Shown: positions 1 to 6,000 of the stretch, one piece after another
Position numbering within the stretch: position 1 is the stretch's first letter
How the letters are laid out: every line of letters begins with the position of its first letter
DNA from: Desulfuromusa sp.
GTDB lineage: Bacteria > Desulfobacterota > Desulfuromonadia > Desulfuromonadales > Geopsychrobacteraceae
Assembly: GCA_021647765.1 (NCBI GenBank)
Contig: JAKIUD010000092.1
Span: 1-10,186, forward strand
DNA length: 10,186 nucleotides
Reading direction: 5' to 3'
Made by a program: the position numbers and the translations under genes
Notes under the pieces: model-generated
Told to the model about the DNA's origin: nothing
Seen by the model: the letters and a program-made list of their open reading frames with translations, nothing else
Database searches by the model: none

Positions 1-2
1 AC

Positions 3-209
3 ATTCCTCGCTACCTCAGTGAGGTTACTTTCCGCTGGAATAATCGAGTTCCCGTGGAAAAGAAGCGAAACGGATTGTCAAAGATCGTGATGCGAACAAA
101 ACCAGTGCTGGAGCAATTCGAAAATCTTTTGCAACATGCTGTCGGTACTCAGTTACGAAGAACTATTTGGGGCGGTATTACTCAACCGCAGCCTTTTTAT
201 TGTGGATAG
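3..209 (+). pseudogene. IS1595/ISXO2-like transposase, C-terminal fragment (runs off the window start)
   Basis: An open frame enters from the left edge and stops at TAG 207-209, giving about 68 residues of a protein C-terminus. It contains YLSEVTFRWNNR followed about 25 residues later by FENLLQHAVGTQLRRT. This order, a Tyr-Leu-x-Glu-x-x-(F/Y)-R-(F/W)-N-x-R block and then a short helix ending 'AVG..L', is what I know from the end of DDE transposases of the IS1595 (ISXO2-like) family. The N-terminal zinc ribbon and most of the DDE core lie outside the window, so I cannot say whether the element is intact. The stop is only 21 bases from the end of the convergent fur gene, so the right terminal repeat of the element would have to lie in that gap or inside the fur 3' end. 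I could not identify it. The family call is moderately sure. Confidence 0.6.
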
Positions 210-230
210 AACCGAAAAGTTATGGAAATA

Positions 231-671
231 CTAAACGAGCTGAGCCTTTGCACATTTAGGACAAAGGCCATAGAGTTCATGGCGGTGTCGTTCAATCTTA
301 AAATTATACCTGGCAGCAACCTGCTCCTGAAGCTTTTCTATGCGTGGTTCGGTAAACTCGACAATCAAACCACAGTTGGTACAAACCAGGTGATCGTGGT
401 GCTGATTTATATCTAAAGGTTCAAAGCGGGTTTGCCCGTCACCAAAATCCAATTCGCTGGCAATCCCACATTCTGCAAATAGTTTCAGAGTCCGATGCAC
501 AGTCGCGTAACCGATATTCGGATGTTGTTTGCGTAATTTAAGATAGAGATCTTCGGTAGAAAAGTGTGATTTTGAAGCGAGAAATGCCTCCAGTATCGTT
601 TTCCTCTGGCAGGTATTTTTTAATCCTTTACTCCGAATATAGTCACTGAATATGGTCATCTGATCCATCAT
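231..671 (-). CDS. fur: Fur-family metal-dependent transcriptional regulator
   Basis: This is a 146-residue cytosolic DNA-binding regulator, the usual Fur length. Residues 1-80 are the winged helix, with the recognition region near NIGYATVHRTLKLF. The metal-binding and dimerisation half carries HHDH (91-94), the structural zinc cysteines CTNC (97-100) and a second CPKC pair (137-140), and a His-rich stretch IERHRHEL (127-133). The GLIVEF segment after the first CxxC is like Fur itself more than Zur. PerR remains possible, because I cannot assign the regulatory site with certainty. I chose the ATG at 671 because AGAGGG lies five bases upstream; the open frame extends 22 codons further but without a ribosome site. 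The gene is transcribed away from ccdA after a 141-base gap, so it probably has its own promoter. Typical targets would be iron uptake and oxidative-stress genes. Confidence 0.88.
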   Translation of the reverse strand: MMDQMTIFSDYIRSKGLKNTCQRKTILEAFLASKSHFSTEDLYLKLRKQHPNIGYATVHRTLKLFAECGIASELDFGDGQTRFEPLDINQHHDHLVCTNCGLIVEFTEPRIEKLQEQVAARYNFKIERHRHELYGLCPKCAKAQLV

Positions 672-812
672 ATAAGCCCTCTGGGAGAAATTGAAAATGA
701 CAATCAGAAAGCTAGAGGAATTAGCGGGTAAGATCAAGAGGAAACTGGTAAAACCGTAGAATCAGTTGGGCTTTCTTACAAAAATAAGAATAATTTATAA
801 GCTGGCTGGTCA

Positions 813-1565
813 TCAACCAAGAGAGGGGGGGAAAAGCTGATAGAGAAACCCCGCAATACGACTGAACAGATCAAAGAATAGCAAAATACCAGCAATCATC
901 AACAAGACCCCTGTCACTATCTCGGTGATACGAATATGTTTTTTGAAGCGATCAAAAAATCCAAGAAAGGAGTGAAATAACAGCCCGGAAATAAAAAAGG
1001 GCAGACCAAGACCAGCTGAATAACTGGTTAAAAGAAGAATCCCTTTTCCTATACCGCCAGAACTGCCAGCAGCAATCGCTAAAATAGCTCCAAGAATTGG
1101 CCCGATACAGGGGGTCCAGCCTGCAGCAAAGGCAATCCCGACCAGAAAAGTTCCGATAAAACCGGTTGGTTTATTCCGCAGTTGAACCCGTTTTTCACCC
1201 AGCAACATGCTGAAATGAAACAACCCGCTCAGATGAATACCAAACAAGAAAATCAGCACCCCACCAACTTTCTGGAGTATCCCCAAGCCATCATGCAGGT
1301 AAGTTTGGAACGATGCAGAAGCCAACCCGGCCAAGCCACCCAAGGTGATAAATACCGCTGAAAATCCGGCAATAAAAACCAGTGAATGTAAGACAACTGT
1401 CAAACGAACCTTATTGCTGGCATCAGATTGTTTTAACTCAGCAAAAGAGAGTCCGGAAATATAAGTCAAGTAAGAGGGAATCAGCGGCAGGACACAGGGA
1501 GAAAAATAAGAGAGGAGTCCCGCAGAAAACGCAATCCAAACAGTGATATCAGTGCCAACATCCAT
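813..1565 (-). CDS. ccdA: CcdA-type cytochrome c biogenesis / thiol-reductant membrane protein
   Basis: A 250-residue polytopic inner-membrane protein of the CcdA/DsbD transmembrane family. It carries reducing equivalents from cytoplasmic thioredoxin to extracytoplasmic thioredoxin-like proteins. The two conserved redox cysteines are seen in their usual settings: C24 in YFSPCVLPLIPSYLTYISG (first membrane segment) and C153 in AGWTPCIGPILGAIL (fourth). About six hydrophobic segments can be counted, ending in a Phe-rich tail, and the length is normal for CcdA. The ATG at 1565 has a GAGGT ribosome site. The gene lies 19 bases downstream of the thioredoxin-like lipoprotein gene, its likely electron acceptor, and the two should be cotranscribed. 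Likely roles are reduction of apocytochrome c haem-binding cysteines or of other exported thiols. Confidence 0.92.
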   Translation of the reverse strand: MDVGTDITVWIAFSAGLLSYFSPCVLPLIPSYLTYISGLSFAELKQSDASNKVRLTVVLHSLVFIAGFSAVFITLGGLAGLASASFQTYLHDGLGILQKVGGVLIFLFGIHLSGLFHFSMLLGEKRVQLRNKPTGFIGTFLVGIAFAAGWTPCIGPILGAILAIAAGSSGGIGKGILLLTSYSAGLGLPFFISGLLFHSFLGFFDRFKKHIRITEIVTGVLLMIAGILLFFDLFSRIAGFLYQLFPPSLG

Positions 1566-1584
1566 ATTAACCTCAGTAAATATT

Positions 1585-2121
1585 TTAACCGTTGACTAAA
1601 AAGTCAATCAGTTTAAAAGTTTGTCCAGAAAACCAGTCACGACCGCCGATGATTTTTTCAACCACAACCCCATTGCGGTCGATAATAAAACTTTCAGGGA
1701 AGCGGAAAACACCATAAGCGTTTTGTGCAATACCATCCTTATCAAGAAGAATCGGGAAACTGTACGGCGTTCTCTGTAAAAATTTGGTCACCGCCTGTTC
1801 TCCATTTTCTTCAACATTAATTGCCAGCAGGATCAAACCCTTCTCTTTAAAATCACGGTAAAGCTGCTCCATAGAAGGCATCTCCTCCCGACAGGGAGGG
1901 CACCAAGTTGCCCAAAAATTAAGGATGACCACCTTACCACGAAGCTGGGATAAACTAACCTTTTCCCCTTGCATATTGGTCAAAGTGAAATCGGGGGCGA
2001 CATTCCCAACCAGACCACTCTGAGAAACCTGTGGTTCTGAGGTTGAACTATCGCAACCGGTTAAGAATAAGACGGTAAGGAGAAATACAATTCCGTATAT
2101 AATAATTTTAAACTGCTTCAT
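1585..2121 (-). CDS. TlpA/ResA-like thiol-disulfide oxidoreductase lipoprotein
   Basis: A 178-residue exported protein. Residues 1-22 form a lipoprotein signal with lipobox FLTGC, so C23 should be lipidated. Asp follows C23; the +2 Asp rule, if it holds here, would keep the protein at the inner membrane. A thioredoxin/AhpC-TSA fold follows, with the catalytic WCPPC motif at C74 and C77 (FWATWCPPCREEMP) and a cis-proline candidate P142 in RFPESF. This layout is that of ResA/TlpA/CcmG reductants, which take electrons from CcdA and reduce haem-binding or other exported cysteines. The chosen start, ATG 2121, has AAGGA about seven bases upstream and gives a normal signal peptide; an upstream in-frame start would add 11 residues that spoil it. 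It is the first gene of the pair with ccdA. A perfect inverted repeat lies in its leader (2153-2177). Confidence 0.9.
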   Translation of the reverse strand: MKQFKIIIYGIVFLLTVLFLTGCDSSTSEPQVSQSGLVGNVAPDFTLTNMQGEKVSLSQLRGKVVILNFWATWCPPCREEMPSMEQLYRDFKEKGLILLAINVEENGEQAVTKFLQRTPYSFPILLDKDGIAQNAYGVFRFPESFIIDRNGVVVEKIIGGRDWFSGQTFKLIDFLVNG

Positions 2122-2152
2122 TCTTTGTTCCTTATGAACTGTGTAACTAAAC

Positions 2153-2177
2153 ACCTATGCACTGAAAATGCATAGGT
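2153..2177 (-). promoter_or_regulatory. Inverted repeat in the leader of the thioredoxin lipoprotein gene
   Basis: Two perfect 9-base arms, ACCTATGCA and TGCATAGGT, are separated by seven bases. They end 31 bases upstream of the lipoprotein start codon. There is no T-run after the stem in the direction of transcription, so it is not a terminator. It could be a dimeric repressor or activator operator (half-site centres 16 bases apart) or an mRNA leader stem. The regulator is unknown. Confidence 0.4.
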
Positions 2178-2608
2178 TCGAAACAGGACTGAAAAATCAA
2201 AAACCATCCCCTTCTCCGCCTTGACGGTCACCTTCCCCCTCAGGGAGAAGGGAACAGAAATAGCAACTGAAAGTCTTGGACTAAAGTCCATGGTTTTTAC
2301 CAGCGTGTTGGAACAATAAATAACATAACCATCTTGCATCTCAGCTTCAGGTCACCTTGACCGAACCTCAATCACCAAACTCTCAATGTAGCCCAGCTAA
2401 ATTTGCGATTTTAAGAAATGGGAATACTATACTTTTCTATACGATAGAGCAATGTATGACGGAGGAATTTGCGGAAAATACTTTTATTTCCCTGACAACG
2501 CCTGAGCGCTTCGTCAACCACCCCCTACAGCGCTCCGGCATTAGATGATAAAGAACTGGGTATCGGCGAGTACAGTGACCGTGCATAAAAAGCTTTACTT
2601 CGCCAGAA
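2178..2608. other. Intergenic region with palindromes, no supported gene
   Basis: No open frame here has both a ribosome site and family-like sequence. Visible structure: an imperfect hairpin at 2231-2251 (CCTTC-C-CCC / GGG-A-GAAGG) and a palindrome at 2277-2290 (TGGACT-AA-AGTCCA), both of the kind seen in dispersed intergenic repeats. A perfect 7-base inverted repeat GAGCGCT / AGCGCTC lies within 2504-2535. A possible -10 box TATACT lies near 2428-2433 on the plus strand, upstream of the terminator at 2609-2640. The right half may encode a small RNA, but I cannot name it. Confidence 0.35.
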
Positions 2609-2640
2609 GAAAAAAGGGTGTCGGACGAGACCCTTTTTTC
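2609..2640 (+). terminator. Rho-independent terminator
   Basis: The stem GAAAAAAGGGT / ACCCTTTTTTC is perfect over 11 bases and can extend inward through a G-G mismatch to a GGAC loop. The A-tract and T-tract flanking the GC core make it work in either direction. No protein gene ends just before it on the plus strand and the next gene (2703) starts after it. It therefore ends either an unannotated small transcript from the left or an attenuated leader of the AEC gene. Confidence 0.7.
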
Positions 2641-2702
2641 TATCAATGAGATAGACAGGCGGTTATATCTGGGCTATTCTGCTCGGACTTTTTGGAGCCA
2701 AC

Positions 2703-3647
2703 ATGCAGCCGTTTATCGAAACACTCACAATTGTTTTCCCAATTTTTTTAGTGATCGGACTGGGAACTCTGCTCAAACAGCTTCGACTCTTCGATGAAGC
2801 ATTTCTCCAACAAACCAATCGACTGGTTTACCAGGTTTTTTTGCCATTATTACTTTTCTATAAAATTAGCAAAGCTGATTTTTCCAGCTTTTTTAATGCT
2901 CCCCTAGTGATCGGATCAAGCCTGGTCATAATTATCGGCTTTGCTCTTACTTATTTTTACACCGGAAGGCGCCAATATGCAGCGGCAATCCGCGGCAGTT
3001 TTTGCCAGGGAGCATTCCGTGGCAATTTGGCATATATCGGGCTGGCTATCTGCTTGAATGCCTACGGAGAAGAAGGATTAACCAAAGCTGGTATCCTGAT
3101 GGGTTTTCTGGTTCCAGTATTAAACTTGTGCGCAATTCTCGCACTTCTCCTGCCACATCAGGGGAGAGGCGAGGAAAAAACTCCAAATTTGATTGCACAA
3201 ACCATCCTTAATCCACTGATTATTGCATCTTTTCTTGGCATTATCTGGAGTTTCTGGAGCTTGCCAATTCCAATAATTATCGACCGATCCCTGAGCATTA
3301 CCACCGGCTTGGCATTGCCCTTGGCACTTCTGGCTATTGGTGGGAGCTTCTCTCTGGAACGGCTAAAAGGTGATCTAAAACTTGCGGGAACTGCCAGCAC
3401 GATTAAACTTGTTCTGCTCCCATTGCTGGCACTCCTGCTGCTTGTTTCGATGGGGGTCTCCAATGCAGATTTGGGGATCGGGATTTTAATGGCCGGAACA
3501 CCTGCGGCAACGGCAACTTATATTATGGCTCAACAGTTAAAAGGCGATGCTGAGCTGGCAGGATCTATCGTCATGCTGTCAACCCTTGCGTCTGCCTTCA
3601 GTTACACTGTCCTGCTATTATTATTTAAAAGCACCGGACTGCTATAA
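2703..3647 (+). CDS. AEC-family (auxin efflux carrier-like) permease
   Basis: A 314-residue inner-membrane protein of the Mem_trans/AEC family, made almost wholly of hydrophobic segments (about ten) in two similar halves. The opening residues FPIFLVIGLGTLLKQ followed by a segment with NRLVYQVFLPLLLFYKIS, and the C-terminal GILMAGTPAATATYIMAQQ, are characteristic of this family in bacteria (compare YfdV, MleP-type malate permeases). Members move organic acids or amino-acid-like anions; the substrate cannot be read from the sequence. The ATG at 2703 has GGAG six bases upstream, just after the terminator at 2609-2640. A PrmA-like methyltransferase gene begins 22 bases after its stop, so the two are probably cotranscribed, though no functional link is known to me. 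Confidence 0.88.
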   Translation: MQPFIETLTIVFPIFLVIGLGTLLKQLRLFDEAFLQQTNRLVYQVFLPLLLFYKISKADFSSFFNAPLVIGSSLVIIIGFALTYFYTGRRQYAAAIRGSFCQGAFRGNLAYIGLAICLNAYGEEGLTKAGILMGFLVPVLNLCAILALLLPHQGRGEEKTPNLIAQTILNPLIIASFLGIIWSFWSLPIPIIIDRSLSITTGLALPLALLAIGGSFSLERLKGDLKLAGTASTIKLVLLPLLALLLLVSMGVSNADLGIGILMAGTPAATATYIMAQQLKGDAELAGSIVMLSTLASAFSYTVLLLLFKSTGLL

Positions 3648-3669
3648 TCCAACAGTTTTTGGAACAATT

Positions 3670-4263
3670 ATGCGAGAGAACTACCTTCCTTTTGATATTG
3701 GCCGACGCTTTACCATCGTTCCACCAGACAATCTTTCTGTCGCAGATAATCGTATCCAGTTGATAATGGATCGGGGTGCCTTTGGATCGGGAGAACATGA
3801 AACAACTCAAAGCTGTTTGGAAATACTGGAAACCCTTCCAGCAGGAGAAAATCAAAAAATCCTTGACCTTGGTAGTGGTACAGGAATCCTGACAATTGCA
3901 GCACTCCTTTTGAACCCGGGACGTGCCTGGTGTGTTGATATTGAGCAAAGTGCGATCACCAGTTGCAAAAGAAATTGTCGCCGCAACAAGGTTGATCATC
4001 AAATCACTCATGTCTGTGGAACACTCAAACAACTTGAAGAAAGTGGCTTTAATCTGATTCTTGCCAATATTTATGGGAATATTCTGCTGGATGTTGCAGA
4101 AGACCTGATCAATAAAGCAGAGACCGGGACACGCCTGCTTCTTTCCGGGATTTTATGGGAATACAATTTTGATGTCCGGCAGAAATATCAGAAACTCGGT
4201 TGCCGGGTGGTAAAAAATCGACTACTGGATGAATTCAGTACAATATTATTACAAAAACTTTAA
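3670..4263 (+). CDS. PrmA-like class I methyltransferase lacking the N-terminal domain
   Basis: A 197-residue SAM-dependent methyltransferase. The residues GAFGSGEHETTQSCL (36-50) match the substrate-side motif of ribosomal protein L11 methyltransferase PrmA (AFGTGxHxTT). LDLGSGTG (66-73) is SAM motif I, D90 in CVDIE is the acidic residue that normally binds the ribose, and ANIYGNIL (132-139) matches the PrmA ANI motif. Full PrmA is near 290-300 residues and has an N-terminal domain that docks L11. Here the frame starts only 35 residues before the AFG motif, so that domain is absent and the substrate may differ. The ATG at 3670 has a weak GGA site; the frame is open upstream, but that stretch overlaps the AEC gene and does not resemble a PrmA domain. 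The gene ends 20 bases from the convergent Card1-like gene. Confidence 0.8.
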   Translation: MRENYLPFDIGRRFTIVPPDNLSVADNRIQLIMDRGAFGSGEHETTQSCLEILETLPAGENQKILDLGSGTGILTIAALLLNPGRAWCVDIEQSAITSCKRNCRRNKVDHQITHVCGTLKQLEESGFNLILANIYGNILLDVAEDLINKAETGTRLLLSGILWEYNFDVRQKYQKLGCRVVKNRLLDEFSTILLQKL

Positions 4264-4283
4264 CCCAACTGCGGTAAAATCCA

Positions 4284-5414
4284 TTATTTCAATAACTCCC
4301 CTGCTAACCAGCGGGGCAGATTTGTTTCGAGCTGTTGCAACCGATGACCACAGACAACACTGACATCGTTATCCTGACAGCGTTTTAAGTCTTCCTGTCT
4401 CATTTGCCGATAGCTGACCAACAAAGCTCGCCCGTAAGTCCCTCCCATTAAATCACGCAGATTATCAAGTTTATAGACAACATCATCCCCTTTGGTCTTT
4501 TCTCCCCGCAACTGCGCCGTTTTACACTCAATGACATGCAATCGATTTGCATAAGTACAAACAACATCCAGCTCATTCTTGGTTCCACGCCGGTTTTCAA
4601 TGACAACCCCGATCGCAGCGTCCATGACCCGACCTTTGCGCCGCAGATTTTCTATTAATCCATAAACATAATGTTCCAGCCAGCCGCCCTGCACCAGACG
4701 GCGGGAATTTTCGCTACTAAAACCGAGTCGATCCCCGGCAACAGTCAAATGTCCAGCAGTTTGAAAAAGTGTTATCAAATCAATAAACTGGTGATCATTT
4801 ATCGTCGAGCGATCCAGTTCACACCATAAATGTTTTTGTGCAGCACCGGCAAAATAGTTCAAACGAGCAAGAACTTTTTCCCAGTGGGTTATCTCGTCAA
4901 TAAGAGTTTGATATAATTTTAGGTTCTCAGGCTGTAGTTCAGGATTCTCTTCGGCAACAATTTTATAGCCATAACACTTTAAACCGGTTTTCACCTTCAA
5001 CAGATCAGGCAGATGAGAGGTCTTTTGCGGAGAAGTCAGAAAAACAACCGCTTCATTCTCGGTATCAATATAGAAAACTGGCAGACCCAAATCACGAAAA
5101 ACGCCATAGGCTCCAAGCGCCATCACTTTTGTCCCACCCGTTGCATTCAACATCAGTTTCCGACCAGAGTAAGAAGCAACAATATCCAGAACAGCATCGC
5201 GAATATCTTCTATCCGATAAGCCTTAACCTCCCTTTCAATCACCAAACAACCAGCATCACGCAACAATAACTTCAGCCTTGCAGCTGCACTCATCATTTT
5301 GGGAGTAACCAGTAGAACAACATCATCGGGACGAGTAGCTATATCCAAAGCTGGCAACAGATTTGGGAGCAATTGATCGGAGACAAGACAAACATGAACA
5401 TCGGCACGAACCAC
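4284..5414 (-). CDS. card1: Card1/Can2-like CARF-domain PD-(D/E)XK nuclease (CRISPR ancillary effector)
   Basis: A 376-residue protein, close to the length of Treponema succinifaciens Card1. Residues 1-150 form a CARF domain: first strand and loop VCLVSDQLLPN, and the ligand-binding NATGGTKVMAL (90-100). A middle region leads to the nuclease domain, with GGWLEHYVY (243-251, E247) and the PD-(D/E)XK signature NELDV...HVIECKT, giving E281, D283, E296 and K298. Characterised Card1/Can2 proteins are dimers that cut nucleic acid when cyclic tetra-adenylate from a type III Cas10 complex binds the CARF dimer. All catalytic residues appear intact. The start is GTG 5414, with GGAGG six bases upstream. 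It is the last gene of the cas1 operon, 46 bases after the HD gene. No cas10 is in the window, so its activator must come from elsewhere. Confidence 0.92.
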   Translation of the reverse strand: MVRADVHVCLVSDQLLPNLLPALDIATRPDDVVLLVTPKMMSAAARLKLLLRDAGCLVIEREVKAYRIEDIRDAVLDIVASYSGRKLMLNATGGTKVMALGAYGVFRDLGLPVFYIDTENEAVVFLTSPQKTSHLPDLLKVKTGLKCYGYKIVAEENPELQPENLKLYQTLIDEITHWEKVLARLNYFAGAAQKHLWCELDRSTINDHQFIDLITLFQTAGHLTVAGDRLGFSSENSRRLVQGGWLEHYVYGLIENLRRKGRVMDAAIGVVIENRRGTKNELDVVCTYANRLHVIECKTAQLRGEKTKGDDVVYKLDNLRDLMGGTYGRALLVSYRQMRQEDLKRCQDNDVSVVCGHRLQQLETNLPRWLAGELLK

Positions 5415-5460
5415 CGCTAACCTCCACTATAAATATAGCCTCAATTTTCTGCATTACAAA

Positions 5461-6000
5461 CTAAAGCTGTGACAAGACCCACTCCAGCCGCTCCAATTTA
5501 TCACTACAACCAATACTGCCAGCAGCATCGGCGCGACAAACTTCAATCAGCAATGGAAACAGCGATAGAGCACAAAACCGTCGTTGCCGCAGGGTCAACT
5601 TTTTAAATACTGTATTTCCCCAATCGAGGGCAAAGTGATGATTTTTGACCAACCAGGTCACATCTTCAATCAGGCTTGTCAACTTCAACCGATTGAGAAC
5701 ATCCGGGACAAGTTCAGCACTTTTTTCGACATGACCATGAGCCCGCCATTGATCGTTCACAAACTCTGTCGTTGTCAACTTACCAATATCATGCAGCAAC
5801 ACTGCCCAGAACACCCGTTCATCAGCAGCAGGATCGACTGCTGCAACAGCCAACCGGGTATGAATGTAGACATCCCCTTCGGTGTGAAACTTTTCCGGTT
5901 GTTGTACTCCGCGCAGCGCCGTTAATTCGGGCAATAAATTTTCCAACTCAGATGTTTTTGTCCACACATCAAGGCGCCGTTGCCAATCACCTGAACGCAT
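5461..6000 (-). CDS. Free-standing HD-domain phosphohydrolase, CCA-enzyme-like, in the CRISPR operon
   Basis: A 179-residue protein with a complete set of HD metal ligands: H47 (YIHT), H70-D71 in AVLLHDIGK, H88/H90 in RAHGHVEKSA, H121-H122 and D158 in CRADA. The preceding block, LLPELTALRGVQQPEKFHTEGDVYIHT, strongly resembles the HD domain of bacterial tRNA CCA-adding enzymes and poly(A) polymerase relatives. The nucleotidyltransferase head is missing, so it is a domain on its own. It is not like the Cas3 or Cas10 HD domains. The ATG at 6000 shares its A with the TGA of the CARF-HEPN gene (TGATG), which implies coupled translation; a TTG one codon earlier is less likely. Its place between two CARF effectors suggests a role in signal or RNA-end turnover, but that is inference. 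Confidence 0.72.
   Translation of the reverse strand: MRSGDWQRRLDVWTKTSELENLLPELTALRGVQQPEKFHTEGDVYIHTRLAVAAVDPAADERVFWAVLLHDIGKLTTTEFVNDQWRAHGHVEKSAELVPDVLNRLKLTSLIEDVTWLVKNHHFALDWGNTVFKKLTLRQRRFCALSLFPLLIEVCRADAAGSIGCSDKLERLEWVLSQL

Noticed and set aside
781..800. AT-rich stretch AATAAGAATAATTTAT upstream of fur as a Fur box
   Set aside because: It has some resemblance to GATAAT-type repeats but too few matching positions to support a site.
2118..2339. Minus-strand open frame of 73 codons upstream of the lipoprotein gene
   Set aside because: It runs through the palindromes and the leader inverted repeat, overlaps the lipoprotein start, and does not look like any protein family.
2357..2646. 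Short open frames on both strands (plus 2357-2548, minus 2437-2646)
   Set aside because: The plus-strand frame would need a TTG start without a ribosome site, and the minus-strand one reads out of the terminator stem. Neither shows domain-like sequence.
4298..4316. Hairpin CCCC-T-GCT / AGC-GGGG near the end of the Card1-like gene as a terminator
   Set aside because: It has a bulge, lies inside the coding region and is not followed by a T-run on either strand.
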